Positions 48,605 to 58,584 are shown, numbered from the stretch's first letter. The stretch: DNA of 64,000 nucleotides from Leisingera methylohalidivorans DSM 14336 (GCF_000511355.1 NC_023135.1:3710838-3774837); one strand, 5' to 3'. Made by a program: numbers and translations. Notes: generated by a model from the sequence alone, not told the origin.

Positions 48605-49698
48605 TTCTGCAGAACCTCCGATGTGCCGCCGCTGTCGGACACCTCCAGCACCTGCGCCCGCCCGTCCAATTCGGCAAACAGCTCCGGCCCGGTTCCGGTC
48701 ATCCAGGCCTGGGTGCCCAAGGCACAGATCTCGTCATAGAGCGCGGCGCGGCGGGCGGCATCCAGATGCGCGGCGACCTCGTCCAGCAGCAGGATCGGCG
48801 GCGCGCCCTCGCGCTGTGCCAGCGCCCGCGCGTTGGCCAGGATCAGCGACACCAGCAGCGCCTTCTGCTCGCCGGTGGAGCACTCTTTGGCCGGGATGCC
48901 TTTTGCCTGGTAGGTGCCGATCAGATCGGTTCTGTGCGGCCCGACAAGGGTGCGGCCCGCCGCGAGATCCCTGAACCGGCTTTCCTCCAAGGCTTCTTTG
49001 AAATCCGCCTCGGAGGACGGCATGCTGCCTTCGGACTGCAGCAACTCCAGCTCAGCCGCGGGAAAGGCGGTTTCCGCCTCCGCCTGCGCCATCCGCAGCA
49101 GATCAACCGACTGCACCCGGGCGGAGTGGATCCGGTGCCCGGCGGCAGCCATCCGGTCTTCCAGCACCCGGTACCAGGCCGCATCGCGCACCTGCTCCTT
49201 CAACAGCCGGTTGCGCTCCCGCATCGCCTTTTCATAGGCCAGCGAGGCCTCGGCATGGGCGGGCTCAAAGCTCAGCGCGATCCGGTCGAGAAAGCGCCGG
49301 CGGCCTTCAGCGGCTTCAATCCACAGCCGGTCCATCGCCGGGATCAGCCAGACCACCCGCGCCACCTGGCCCAGCGCAACCTGGCTGGCCGATTTGTTGT
49401 CGATCTTCACCTGCCGGGCATTGCCGCCCTCGGACCAGGTTTCCACCTCATAAGTCTGCGATTGTGCCCGCAGCTCGCCCTTCAGCTTCCACCCCAGCGC
49501 TTCGGGCTGGCGCGCCATTTCCGCCGCGCTGGCCCGGCGCAACCCGCGGCCGGGCGAAAACAGCGACACCGCTTCCAGGATATTGGTCTTGCCCGCGCCG
49601 TTGTCACCGTGAATGGCCACGGGACGCCCGTCCAAACGCAATTCCGCCCGCAAATGCGAGCGGAAGTGGGACAGGGTCAGGGCAGTCAGGGCCAGCAC
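48601..49698 (-). CDS. recF: DNA replication and repair protein RecF
   Basis: 365 residues. The SMC-like ATPase has Walker A HGDNGAGKTNILEAVSLFSPGRGLR, signature STGEQKALLVSLILANA and Walker B ILLLDEVAAHLDAARR. LTLSHFRSH near the N-terminus is also typical. It loads RecA at gaps with RecO and RecR. The start is a GTG at 49698 with GGGAG 6 bases upstream. dnaN lies upstream with a 77-base gap, and a LysE gene follows by overlap. Confidence 0.95.
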   Translation of the reverse strand: MLALTALTLSHFRSHLRAELRLDGRPVAIHGDNGAGKTNILEAVSLFSPGRGLRRASAAEMARQPEALGWKLKGELRAQSQTYEVETWSEGGNARQVKIDNKSASQVALGQVARVVWLIPAMDRLWIEAAEGRRRFLDRIALSFEPAHAEASLAYEKAMRERNRLLKEQVRDAAWYRVLEDRMAAAGHRIHSARVQSVDLLRMAQAEAETAFPAAELELLQSEGSMPSSEADFKEALEESRFRDLAAGRTLVGPHRTDLIGTYQAKGIPAKECSTGEQKALLVSLILANARALAQREGAPPILLLDEVAAHLDAARRAALYDEICALGTQAWMTGTGPELFAELDGRAQVLEVSDSGGTSEVLQK

Positions 49699-49775
49699 GC
49701 GGCGCGCTCCCGTTTCATCTTTGCAAAAATACTCGCCTGCCGCCGCCCGGCAGGGCAGGCAGCGCCGTCAGGCGA

Positions 49776-50897
49776 TCAAACCCGCATCGGCATCACGACG
49801 TAAACGGCGCTTTCGTCGCTGCCTTCGCGCATTAGAGTCGGATCGCCGGAGGAGTTGAACATGAACACAGCGTTTTCGCGGTCCACCTGATTGGCGATCT
49901 CCAGCAAGTACTTGGCATTAAATCCGATTTCCAGCCGTTCGTCGTTATAGGCCACTGCCAGCTCTTCCTCCGCGGCACCGCTGTCCGGCGCATTCACCGA
50001 CAGGATCAGGCGGTCTTCTTCCAACTGCAGCTTCACCGCGCGGGAGCGTTCCGAGGACACAGTTGCGACCCGGTCCACCGCCTGGGCAAACTCGGCGGCG
50101 TCCACCTCCAGACGGCGGGTGTTTCCGGCCGGGATCACCCGGGTGTAGTCGGGGAAGGTGCCGTCGATCACCTTGGAGGTCAGGGTGATGTTCGGGGTGG
50201 CAAAGCGCACCTTGGTTTCCGAGACCGACACGGCGATGTCCATGTCATCATCATCCAAAAGCTTACGCAGCTCGCCCACGGTTTTGCGCGGCACGATCAC
50301 GCCCGGCATGTCCTCGGCGCCCAGCGGCAGTTCGGCGTCAATCCGGGCCAGACGGTGGCCGTCGGTGGCCACGGCCCGCAGCGCCTTGCCGCCTTCCGTC
50401 CCGTTGGAGACATGCAGATAGACACCGTTCAGGTAGTAGCGGGTCTCCTCGGTGGAGATCGCAAATTTCGACTTGTCGAACAGACGGCGCAGCACCGCGG
50501 CCTTGGCGGCGAAGTTCGAATGGTATTCCGACGAGGCCATCACCGGGAAATCCTCCCGCGGCAGGGTCGCGAGCGAGAAGTTCGACCGGCCCGCCTCCAC
50601 CGTCAGACGGCCGGTGGCGGCGTCAGCACTGAGGGTGACAAGCGCACCGTCGGGCAGCTTGCGGACAATCTCGTGCAGGGTGGTGGCAGCCACGGTGGTG
50701 GCACCGGCGCGTTCCACCTGGGCGGGCGCCTTGTCGACCACTTCGATATCCAGGTCGGTGGCGCGGAACTGGACGCTGTCGCCCTCGGCTTCGATCAGCA
50801 CATTCGCCAGGATTGGAATGGTATTGCGGCGCTCAACCACAGACTGTGCCTGAGCCACAGCCTTGAGAAGCGTGCCGCGTTCGATGCTGATCTTCAT
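49776..50897 (-). CDS. dnaN: DNA polymerase III beta subunit (sliding clamp)
   Basis: 373 residues. MKISIERGTLLKAVAQAQSVVERRNTIPILANVLIEA opens the protein, ATDGHRLA is in the middle, and the C-terminus ends VYVVMPMRV, as in clamps that form the closed ring with three domains. The start at 50897 is preferred; a longer frame is not conserved. In many bacteria dnaA lies directly upstream, but here the upstream gene is a demethylating flavoenzyme. Confidence 0.96.
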   Translation of the reverse strand: MKISIERGTLLKAVAQAQSVVERRNTIPILANVLIEAEGDSVQFRATDLDIEVVDKAPAQVERAGATTVAATTLHEIVRKLPDGALVTLSADAATGRLTVEAGRSNFSLATLPREDFPVMASSEYHSNFAAKAAVLRRLFDKSKFAISTEETRYYLNGVYLHVSNGTEGGKALRAVATDGHRLARIDAELPLGAEDMPGVIVPRKTVGELRKLLDDDDMDIAVSVSETKVRFATPNITLTSKVIDGTFPDYTRVIPAGNTRRLEVDAAEFAQAVDRVATVSSERSRAVKLQLEEDRLILSVNAPDSGAAEEELAVAYNDERLEIGFNAKYLLEIANQVDRENAVFMFNSSGDPTLMREGSDESAVYVVMPMRV

Positions 50898-51093
50898 GTC
50901 CCAAATCCTCTTCGTCATGCCCGTGTCAGTGGCCGGGACAAGCAACCTACCGGTTTACCCCTGCCGCACAAGGCTTTTATGGATTTCTCCAAGGGTTTCC
51001 CGGCGGGGTCAAGAGGCGGCAGGCGGCATTAAGGCCAAACCGTGGAAAACGTTGCAGCAGAACCCGATGCCGTCCCCGCCGGGACAGTACCGG

Positions 51094-51122
51094 AAAACGC
51101 CCCGGCGTTGCGGCCGGGGCGT
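51094..51122 (-). terminator. Intrinsic terminator of the first demethylating flavoenzyme gene
   Basis: A 10 bp perfect stem (ACGCCCCGGC / GCCGGGGCGT) with a 6-base loop. On the minus strand it is followed by TTTTCC. It lies 31 bases after the stop at 51154 and before dnaN. Confidence 0.8.
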
Positions 51123-51153
51123 GATACGGGGCGGGCAAACACTGGAGAGGTGC

Positions 51154-53604
51154 TTAGGCCTTCACCCGCTCCGATTTCGGATCATACATCGGCTTCAGGG
51201 AGGCTTCGGCCTTGACCTTCACGCCGCAGACGTCGATCTCGTAAGTGGAGCCCAGAACATCCGCTGCACTTTCGCCTTCGCAGGGCACATAGCCCATGCC
51301 GATGGCAGCGCCCAGCGTGTGGCCGTAGTTGCCGGAGCTGAGGTAACCCACGTATTCGCCGTCCCGCAGGATCGGTTCGTTGTGGAACAACAGCGGCTCG
51401 GCGTCAGTCAGCTTGAACTGAACCATGCGGTTCTTGGGACCGGTTTCCTTGCGTGCCAGCACCGCCGCCTTGCCAATGAAATCGTCCTTGCCGGTGGCAA
51501 CCGCAAAGCCGAGGCCTGCGTCGACGACATTGTCCTCGCAGGTGATGTCATGGCCGAAGTGGCGGAAGCCCTTTTCGATCCGGCAGCTGTCCATCATGTG
51601 CATGCCGCAGAGTTTCAGCCCCATGTCCTGACCGGCTTCCCACAGGGTTTCGAACGCATGGCCGGACATTTCCGCCGGGATATAAATCTCCCAGCCGAGT
51701 TCGCCGACATAGGTCACCCGGTGCACACGGGCGAGGCCCATGCCCAGCTCGATCTCCTGCGCGGTGCCAAAAGGGTTCACCTCGTTGGAGAAATCGTTGG
51801 GCGACACTTTCTGCAGCAGTTTGCGGGCGTTCGGCCCCATTACTGCCAGCACGCCCTCGCCCGCCGTCACATCGGTGAGCACGACGTTGAAATCGCCCTT
51901 GTGCCGCATCATCCAGGTCTGGTCGGCCAGACGGGTCACTGCCGGGGTGACCACCAGATAAACAGTCTCCGACAGGCGGGTGACAGTGACGTCAGCCTCG
52001 ATGCCGCCGCGCGGGTTGAGGAACTGGGTGTAAACGATCTTGCCCGCGGGCACCGATACATTGGCGCCGCAGATGTAGTTCAGGAAGGCTTCGGCATCCG
52101 GGCCTTCGACGCGGATCTTGCCAAAGGAGGACATGTCGTACATGCCGGCGTTTTCGCGCAACGCCTTGTGTTCGGCAGCCGAGTTTTCGAACCAGTTCTG
52201 CCGCTTCCAGCTGTACTGGTATTCGCGTTCCTGGCCTTCGTTCGCAAACCAGTTGGCGCGTTCCCAGCCGCCGATTTCACCCATCACCGCGCCCTGCTGC
52301 AGCAAATGGTGGTGGAAGGGGGTGCGGCGCACGCCGCGGGCGGTGGCCTTTTGGCGGTACGGGAAATGGTCGGCGTACAAAAGGCCCAGGGTCTCTTTCG
52401 AACGTTCGAACAGGTAGTGTTTGTTGCCCTGGAACGGGTGCATGCGGGAGATGTCCACATCGCCCAGATCAAACGGTTTCTGGCCGTCTTCCATCCACTG
52501 CGCCAGCGCCATGCCAGCGCCGCCGGCCGACTGAATGCCGATCGAGTTGAAGCCCGCAGCAACCCAGAAGTTGTCCATCTCGGGCGCCAGGCCCAGGTGG
52601 TAGGCGTCGTCGGGGGTGAAGGATTCAGGCCCGTTGAAGAAGGTATGGATACCGGCCTCGGCCAGCATCGGCATCCGGTTGCAGGCGGCCTCGAGAATGG
52701 GCTCGAAGTGGTCGAAATCCTCGGGCAGCTGGTCAAATTCGAAACTGTCGGGGATGCCGTTCATCGCCCAGGGTTTGGCGTTTGGTTCAAAGGCGCCCAG
52801 CAGGATTTTGCCGGCGTCTTCCTTGTAGTAGGCGCATTCGTCCGGCACCCGCAGCACCGGCATCTGGCCGAGACCCGCGATGCCTTCGGTCACGATGTAG
52901 AAATGCTCGCAGGCGTGCAGCGGCACGTTGACGCCCGCCATGCGGCCAACCTCGTGGCCCCACATGCCGGCGCAGTTCACCACCATGTCGGCCTCGATAT
53001 GGCCCTGGGACTGGCCGTCGTCGCTGACCCAATCCACCCCGGTGACGCGGCGGCCGTCCTTGGAAATTCCGGTGACCTTGATCCGCTCCTTGACCAGCGC
53101 ACCGCGCTGGCGGGCGCCCTTGGCCAGGGCAAGGGCGATATTGGCCGGGTCTGCCTGGCCGTCGGTCGGCAGCCAGACACCGCCGGTCACGCCGTCCAGG
53201 TTGATGTGCTCGTAGCGTTCTTTCACCTCTTTCGGCGACAGTTCTTCAACCGGGACGCCAAAGGCACGTGCCATTGCGGCATTGCGGAACAGCTCTTCGC
53301 GCCGTTCCTCGGTCAGCGCGGCAGAAACCGAGCCGACCTGCCGCAGGCCGGTGGCGACGCCGGTTTCTTCTTCTAGGCCGAGATACAGCTCGGCGGAATA
53401 CCGGGCGAGCTTGGTCATGTTGGAAGAGGCGCGCAGCTGCCCGATCAGGCCCGCGGCGTGCCAGGTGGTGCCGGAGGTCAACTGCTTGCGTTCCAGCAGC
53501 ACCACGTCCTTCCAGCCCAGTTTCGCCAGGTGATAGGCCACTGAGCAGCCGATCACGCCGCCGCCGATAATGACCACGCGGGCCGTGTTGGGAAGATCGC
53601 TCAT
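51154..53604 (-). CDS. FAD-dependent GcvT-fused dehydrogenase (dimethylglycine/sarcosine dehydrogenase type), paralog 1
   Basis: 816 residues. The FAD motif VVIIGGGVIGCSVAYHLAKLG is followed by SGTTWHAAG with His49, the residue that carries covalent FAD in dimethylglycine dehydrogenase. The N-terminal oxidoreductase domain runs to about 430, then the folate-binding GcvT domain with NRMVQFKLTDAEPLL and YVGYLSSGNYGHTLGAAIGMGYV near the C-terminus. It oxidatively removes an N-methyl group and transfers it to tetrahydrofolate. The substrate could be dimethylglycine, sarcosine or a related amine. It is transcribed after the GlxA-type regulator gene, with an 83-base gap, and has its own terminator. 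Confidence 0.88.
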   Translation of the reverse strand: MSDLPNTARVVIIGGGVIGCSVAYHLAKLGWKDVVLLERKQLTSGTTWHAAGLIGQLRASSNMTKLARYSAELYLGLEEETGVATGLRQVGSVSAALTEERREELFRNAAMARAFGVPVEELSPKEVKERYEHINLDGVTGGVWLPTDGQADPANIALALAKGARQRGALVKERIKVTGISKDGRRVTGVDWVSDDGQSQGHIEADMVVNCAGMWGHEVGRMAGVNVPLHACEHFYIVTEGIAGLGQMPVLRVPDECAYYKEDAGKILLGAFEPNAKPWAMNGIPDSFEFDQLPEDFDHFEPILEAACNRMPMLAEAGIHTFFNGPESFTPDDAYHLGLAPEMDNFWVAAGFNSIGIQSAGGAGMALAQWMEDGQKPFDLGDVDISRMHPFQGNKHYLFERSKETLGLLYADHFPYRQKATARGVRRTPFHHHLLQQGAVMGEIGGWERANWFANEGQEREYQYSWKRQNWFENSAAEHKALRENAGMYDMSSFGKIRVEGPDAEAFLNYICGANVSVPAGKIVYTQFLNPRGGIEADVTVTRLSETVYLVVTPAVTRLADQTWMMRHKGDFNVVLTDVTAGEGVLAVMGPNARKLLQKVSPNDFSNEVNPFGTAQEIELGMGLARVHRVTYVGELGWEIYIPAEMSGHAFETLWEAGQDMGLKLCGMHMMDSCRIEKGFRHFGHDITCEDNVVDAGLGFAVATGKDDFIGKAAVLARKETGPKNRMVQFKLTDAEPLLFHNEPILRDGEYVGYLSSGNYGHTLGAAIGMGYVPCEGESAADVLGSTYEIDVCGVKVKAEASLKPMYDPKSERVKA

Positions 53605-53687
53605 GTCATCGCTCCACAGTCAGTGTTTGGATCTGATTATCATGAGGACACGGCGCAAAATGTATCAAAAACGCCAAGCTCCCCCGG

Positions 53688-54701
53688 CTATTCTCCGGTC
53701 TTGAGGATAATTTCCGAACTGTCCTGTCCCAGCCGGCGGCGTTTGCGCAGGGTGAAAGGCGTGATGCCGAAGAAGCTTTTGTAAAGGGACGAGAACCCGT
53801 TCGGGAATCCGCAGGCGAGACCGATTTCGCGGACGCTCATCGTGGTGTTGAGCAGCAGGTTATTTGCTTTGGAGAGCCGCATTTCACGATAGAACCCGTT
53901 GGGGGTGGTGCCCAGGAAGGTTTTGAACTTGCGTTCCAGGGAGCGGGTCGAGATGCCGAGTTCATCCACGATTTCGCTGATCGGCACCGGTTCCTCGATA
54001 TTGTCCTGCATGATGCGGATGCAATGGTCCAGGTCGCTGTCGCCGGTGATCGTCGGTTTGGCGCCGGCAAAGGGCTGCAGCGAGGAGAAATCGCGCACCT
54101 GCTCGTGCAGCATGATGTTGCCCACGGTCATCTGCGCCGCGGCAGAGGTGAGCCGCCCGACCAGCGCCAGCGCGATATCGACGGTGGAGCCCATGCCGGC
54201 GCAGGTTACCACCAGCCCGTCCTCGCTGGCCAGCGCATGGCTGGAATCGTTCAGCCCCATGCGCTCGCGCAGCAGGGCTGAGTTTTCCCAATGGGTCGTC
54301 AGCCGCCCGGCGGCGCCGCCCTGATCGCGGATGTAGCGGGCTGCGGCCTCGGCCAGCAGGTAGACCTTGATGCCGCGGCAGGTGTAGCTGGAGATCACCC
54401 GCCCCATGCTGAGACCCGGGTGATCCGGGTCCGAATTGCCAAGGAAGAAGGCGAAATCCGCATCCGGCTTTACCGCAAAGGGTTCGGTATCAAGGCTGAG
54501 ACCAGCCCGGCAGCCGACCCGGCCGCCCTGCAGCGAGCGCACCGTCCACTTGAACGGCGGCTGTGCCAGCACCCGGTTGGCAATCCGCAGCACCTCGAGC
54601 AGCGCCGACATCTCGATCAGCACAAACCCTTCGGTGACGATGACGTCGATATTCCAGACCCGGGCCGGCTCGGCGGGTTTGCGTTTTACCGGAGTAGCCA
54701 T
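53688..54701 (-). CDS. GlxA family AraC-type regulator (GbdR/CdhR-like)
   Basis: 337 residues. An N-terminal DJ-1/PfpI-like domain (about 15-200) carries no evident catalytic Cys-His pair. The C-terminal AraC domain has two helix-turn-helix motifs, around ISEIVDELGISTRSLERKFKTFLGTTP and MSVREIGLACGFPNGFSSLYKSFFGITPFTLRKRRR. The architecture is that of GbdR and CdhR, activators of glycine betaine and carnitine catabolism in Pseudomonas. The surrounding demethylation genes fit such a role. It lies 23 bases after the methyltransferase gene. Confidence 0.88.
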   Translation of the reverse strand: MATPVKRKPAEPARVWNIDVIVTEGFVLIEMSALLEVLRIANRVLAQPPFKWTVRSLQGGRVGCRAGLSLDTEPFAVKPDADFAFFLGNSDPDHPGLSMGRVISSYTCRGIKVYLLAEAAARYIRDQGGAAGRLTTHWENSALLRERMGLNDSSHALASEDGLVVTCAGMGSTVDIALALVGRLTSAAAQMTVGNIMLHEQVRDFSSLQPFAGAKPTITGDSDLDHCIRIMQDNIEEPVPISEIVDELGISTRSLERKFKTFLGTTPNGFYREMRLSKANNLLLNTTMSVREIGLACGFPNGFSSLYKSFFGITPFTLRKRRRLGQDSSEIILKTGE

Positions 54702-54724
54702 GCTGATCCCCCTGCCCGACGATG

Positions 54725-55621
54725 TCAGACGATCCGGTGCCCGGCCGCGCGCAGGCGGCGGGCCAGTTCGGAAATATGATGCGGGCCGACTTCGCAGCAG
54801 CCGCCCACGATTGCGGCGCCCTGAGCGACCCAGGCCATTGCAAAGTCCGCATAGGCCGCCGGCCCCAGATCCCGGCGTTGCTCGAGCGCATCCACGGTGG
54901 GGGCGTCCTGCAGGAAACCCTCGGATATCCGGGTGAACCCGTTGGCATAGGCGCCAAAAGGCCTGCCGAAGGATTTGGCGATCTCCAGCCCTGCACTGAT
55001 CACCTCGGGCCGGGAGCAGTTGAGCAGCACCGCATCGGGCTGGAATTCGCCGATCAGCGGCTTCAGTGCGGACAGCGGTTCGCCAGAGCGCAGAGAAGTG
55101 CCATCCTCATCCGATACGGAGGCGGCCAGCCAGACCGGCTTGTCCGTTTCCGCACAGCCCTGCAGCGCGCCCTTGGCATGCTCCGCCGAGGAAACTGTCT
55201 CGATCAGAAAAAGGTCTGCAGACGGCTCCAGCAGCGCGACCAGCTCGGCGTAGATGTGTTTCGCTTCGTCATGCGGCGGGCAGATGTCGGGGCGGTAGGA
55301 GGCAATCAGCGGGCCAAGCGCTGCAGCGACGCGGCCGGAGCCATGAGTGTTCCGTGCGGCGACAGCTTGGACAGCAGCCTTTTCCAGCAGTTCTTCGAAG
55401 CGGCCTTCGAGCCCGGCGCGCTGCAGCCGGTCGCGCAGAACCGCATAGGTATTTGTTGTGGCAATCGTGGCGCCTGCGGCGAAGTAATCGGCATGGATGC
55501 CGCCGACCACTTCGGGCCTGTCAAGCATCACCGCGGTGGACCAAAGGGGGGTTGCCCGGTCGCCGGACCGTTTGACAACCTCCTGCCCGATCGAGCCGTC
55601 AAGAAGCGTGATCTCAGCCAT
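54725..55621 (-). CDS. Homocysteine S-methyltransferase family protein (betaine-homocysteine type candidate)
   Basis: 298 residues of the zinc-dependent BHMT/MmuM TIM barrel. Zinc ligands are the Cys in VLLNCSRPE and the Cys pair in VGGCCEVGPHHI. LLDGSIGQEV opens the barrel. Family members move a methyl from betaine, S-methylmethionine or DMSP to homocysteine. Because dimethylglycine-type dehydrogenases flank it, a betaine-dependent reaction giving dimethylglycine is likely but is inferred. It sits between paralog 2 and the GlxA-type regulator on the same strand. Confidence 0.85.
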   Translation of the reverse strand: MAEITLLDGSIGQEVVKRSGDRATPLWSTAVMLDRPEVVGGIHADYFAAGATIATTNTYAVLRDRLQRAGLEGRFEELLEKAAVQAVAARNTHGSGRVAAALGPLIASYRPDICPPHDEAKHIYAELVALLEPSADLFLIETVSSAEHAKGALQGCAETDKPVWLAASVSDEDGTSLRSGEPLSALKPLIGEFQPDAVLLNCSRPEVISAGLEIAKSFGRPFGAYANGFTRISEGFLQDAPTVDALEQRRDLGPAAYADFAMAWVAQGAAIVGGCCEVGPHHISELARRLRAAGHRIV

Positions 55622-55704
55622 GGCAAACTGTCCTTTCGCGGGCGCCCATGCCGCCAGATTTCAGGAAACGACCCGGCGGCGCAGGCTGTCAATTCCGGCA
55701 GGTT

Positions 55705-55731
55705 CAGCCCGGGCCAGTGCAGCCCGGGCTG
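55705..55731 (-). terminator. Hairpin after the second demethylating flavoenzyme gene
   Basis: A 10 bp perfect stem (CAGCCCGGGC / GCCCGGGCTG) with a 7-base loop, 11 bases after the stop at 55742. There is no T-tract, so termination is possible but not shown. Confidence 0.5.
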
Positions 55732-55741
55732 TGGCAATTGA

Positions 55742-58189
55742 TCAGGCGCGCAGGCGCTCGTTGGCCGGATCCCACAGCGGTTCGTCTTCCTGAACCACCG
55801 CACGGCACTTCTGGCCGTAGATTTCGACTTCCAGCTCGGTGCCTGGCACCGCAAGATCGCTGCGCACCATGCCCAGCGCAATCGATGCGTTGACCCGGTA
55901 GCCCCAGTCGCCCGAGGTGGTCTCGCCGACGATCTCACCGTCTTTCCAGATGCAGGACATATAGGGCGCGTCCGCATCACCGGCTTCAACGATCATTGTT
56001 GCAAAGGTCTTTTTCGGACCCTGCTGCTGCTCGTTCAGGATCGCGGACTTGCCGGGGAAATCCTGCGGCTTGTCCAGTTTGACGAAGCGCCCCAGCCCGC
56101 CTTCCAGCATGGTGAAGTCGGTGGACAGATCACCCTTCCAGGTGCGGTAGCCCTTCTCGATGCGCAGGGAATTCAGCGCATACATGCCAAACGGCGTAGC
56201 ACCGGCCTCCAGGATGGCGGCGTAGATCGCCGGCTGGTCCGCGTTGGCGCAATGCACCTCCCAGCCCAGCTCGCCCGCGAAGGAGACCCGTGCCAGGAAA
56301 GCCGGCTTGCCCGCCACAGCGGCCTGCTGGTGGGTCAGCCAGCCCAGCGACAGGTCAGCGTCCGACAGCGCAGCAAACAGCGCGCGCGACTTCGGGCCGG
56401 TGACAATCATGGTGCCATACTCGGTTGTATGATCGCTGAGGCTCAGGCCAGCAGGCAGCGCCTTGCGCAGAATCTCGAAGTCGTGCCACTGGGCCGAACC
56501 TGCGGTAATCATGGTGAAGTGATCTTCGCCATGCCGGATACAGGACATCTCGGTCAGGATGCGGCCGCGCTGGTCCGAGATATAGACCAGGTTCATCCGG
56601 CCCACTTTCGGCAACCCGCCGGCAACCAGCCCGCGCAGGAATTCGGCAGCGCCTTCGCCCTCCAGGTTGAAACGCGAGAAGCCAGGCAGGTCCAGCACGC
56701 CGACACTGTCGCGCACCGCTTCGCACTCTTCCTTGATGCGCTGCTGCCAAGGGCCGGAGCGGCCCCAGGTGTGGGTGGCTTCCTCGGAAGTGTCGTCACG
56801 CGATTTGGCAAACCAGTTGGCCCGCTCCCAGCCGTTGTAGGCGCCCATCACACCGCCCAGTTCCTTCACCTTGGCGTGCACGGGCGAAACCTTCTTGTCG
56901 CGTGCTGCCGGCCATTCGTGGTGCGGGAAGTGCATGGCGTATTCGTTGCCGTAGACTTCCATGCCTTTCTGGTTGCAGTAATCCTGGTCGGTGTAGTCGG
57001 TGTAGCGGCGCGGGTCGACCGCCCACATGTCCCACTCGGTCTGGCCATCGACGATCCATTCTGCCAGCACCTTGCCGGCGCCGCCGCCCTGAGCGATGCC
57101 AAAGGTGAAGACGCAGGCCTCGAAGGCGTTGTCGACACCCGGCATCGGGCCGATCAGCGGCAGGCCGTCGGGGGCATAGGGGATCGGGCCGTTTATGACG
57201 CTGGAGACGCCTGAGGTGGCCATAAGCGGCACCCGTTCCATCGCGTCGGTGACGATGTCTTCTATGCGGTCCAGATCATCCGACCACAGCTGGAACGAGA
57301 AGTCGTCCGGCATCTGGTCGTCTTCGGTCAACCAGTGGCCTTTGCAGTTCGGCTCATAGGGGCCGAGGTTATAGCCGTTCTTTTCCTGCCGCAGATAATA
57401 GGAAACATCCACATCGCGGATCAGCGGCAGCTTCTTGCCGTTTTCCTTGCTCCAGGCTTCCACCTCGGGGATCTGCTCGGTCAGCAGGTACTGGTGCGAC
57501 ATGACCATCATCGGCACGGTGCGGCCGCCGTATTCCTTGAACCATTCGCCGACACGCTGAGCATAATAGCCGGCGGCATTGACCACATAATCACATTCGA
57601 TATCACCCTTGCCGGTGTGGACGATCCAGGTCTTGTCTTCCTTTTGGGTCACACCGGTGGCGGGGCAGAAGCGGATGATCCGCGCGCCCATGTCGCGGGC
57701 CCCCTTGGCCAGCGCCTGGGTCAGCTGCGCCGGATCGATGTCGCCGTCCGACGGATCCCACAGCACCCCTTCCAGATCGTGGGTTTCCAGGAAAGGATAG
57801 TGTTCCTTGGTCTGTTCCGGGGTCCAGATCTCCATCCCGATGCCCTGATAGCGGCCCATCGAACAGGCGCGCTCGAATTCCTGCATCCGTTCCTTGCTGT
57901 GCGCCAGACGGATCGAACCGGTCTGGTGGTAGTTCATCGGGTAATCGACTTCTTCACCAAGACGGGAATAGAGCTCGGTCGAATAGCGCTGCATGTTCAT
58001 GATCGACCAGGAGGTCGAGAAGGTCGGCACATTGCCGGCCGCGTGCCAGGTGGAGCCGGCGGTCAGCTCGTTCTTTTCCAGCAGCACACAGTCGCTCCAG
58101 CCCTTCTTGGCCAGATGATAGAGGCTGGAAGTGCCGATGACGCCGCCGCCGATGATGACCACGCGGGCCTTGGTTGGAAAATCAGACAT
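55742..58189 (-). CDS. FAD-dependent GcvT-fused dehydrogenase (dimethylglycine/sarcosine dehydrogenase type), paralog 2
   Basis: 815 residues with the same layout as paralog 1 but clearly diverged. VVIIGGGVIGTSSLYHLAKKG is followed by AGSTWHAAG with His49 for covalent FAD. FGIAQGGGAGKVLAEWIVDG closes the FAD domain. The GcvT part ends in WGYRVNASIALGMVRSDLAVPGTELEVEIYGQKCRAVVQEDEPLWDP. The start at 58189 has GGGAG 5 bases upstream and is preferred over 58207. It follows the GFA gene by 14 bases and the XRE-cupin gene before that, giving a three-gene operon. Confidence 0.88.
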   Translation of the reverse strand: MSDFPTKARVVIIGGGVIGTSSLYHLAKKGWSDCVLLEKNELTAGSTWHAAGNVPTFSTSWSIMNMQRYSTELYSRLGEEVDYPMNYHQTGSIRLAHSKERMQEFERACSMGRYQGIGMEIWTPEQTKEHYPFLETHDLEGVLWDPSDGDIDPAQLTQALAKGARDMGARIIRFCPATGVTQKEDKTWIVHTGKGDIECDYVVNAAGYYAQRVGEWFKEYGGRTVPMMVMSHQYLLTEQIPEVEAWSKENGKKLPLIRDVDVSYYLRQEKNGYNLGPYEPNCKGHWLTEDDQMPDDFSFQLWSDDLDRIEDIVTDAMERVPLMATSGVSSVINGPIPYAPDGLPLIGPMPGVDNAFEACVFTFGIAQGGGAGKVLAEWIVDGQTEWDMWAVDPRRYTDYTDQDYCNQKGMEVYGNEYAMHFPHHEWPAARDKKVSPVHAKVKELGGVMGAYNGWERANWFAKSRDDTSEEATHTWGRSGPWQQRIKEECEAVRDSVGVLDLPGFSRFNLEGEGAAEFLRGLVAGGLPKVGRMNLVYISDQRGRILTEMSCIRHGEDHFTMITAGSAQWHDFEILRKALPAGLSLSDHTTEYGTMIVTGPKSRALFAALSDADLSLGWLTHQQAAVAGKPAFLARVSFAGELGWEVHCANADQPAIYAAILEAGATPFGMYALNSLRIEKGYRTWKGDLSTDFTMLEGGLGRFVKLDKPQDFPGKSAILNEQQQGPKKTFATMIVEAGDADAPYMSCIWKDGEIVGETTSGDWGYRVNASIALGMVRSDLAVPGTELEVEIYGQKCRAVVQEDEPLWDPANERLRA

Positions 58190-58203
58190 GGTCTCTCCCT
58201 TAG

Positions 58204-58575
58204 TCAATCCTGTTGCGGCACACCGTCCGCGAGTGTGTAGTAATCGCCCTTGGAGGCAGTGAAGATGTGCTTTTCGACACGCAGGCCGGAGTTCCCGTCG
58301 ACCGCGCCCAAAGCAAAACTTGTGGTGTCCTCGCCGGTGCCTTTCCAGAACAGGAAGGAGCCGCAGCGCGGGCAGCTGCCGCGCTTGGCCTTGGCGGTGG
58401 CTTCAAACCAGTTCACCGGTCCGGTGATGGCGAGGTCTTCGTCATGCACATCGGCCGAGGCCCAGATGCCGCCGGATTGCTTGCGGCACTGGCTGCAATG
58501 GCACATCGATGCCGCCTGCGGCTGCGCCGCGGTTTCAAAGCGGATATCTCCGCACAGGCAGGATCCCCTGATCAT
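58204..58575 (-). CDS. GFA family zinc protein (formaldehyde-activating-enzyme-like)
   Basis: 123 residues. Cysteines in GSCLCGDIRFE, CHCSQCRKQSGG and RGSCPRCGSFLFWKG form the two zinc sites of the Gfa family (PF04828). Paracoccus Gfa speeds glutathione-formaldehyde adduct formation, though many members have other or unknown roles. Next to N-demethylating flavoenzymes that release formaldehyde, handling of that product is a reasonable inference. AGGAGG lies upstream of the ATG at 58575. It starts 9 bases after the XRE gene stop. Confidence 0.9.
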   Translation of the reverse strand: MIRGSCLCGDIRFETAAQPQAASMCHCSQCRKQSGGIWASADVHDEDLAITGPVNWFEATAKAKRGSCPRCGSFLFWKGTGEDTTSFALGAVDGNSGLRVEKHIFTASKGDYYTLADGVPQQD

Positions 58576-58584
58576 CGTTCCCTC

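Noticed and set aside
50898..51153. Possible replication origin beside dnaN
   Set aside because: No cluster of DnaA boxes or AT-rich unwinding region is visible; the gap holds a terminator and the dnaN promoter region only.
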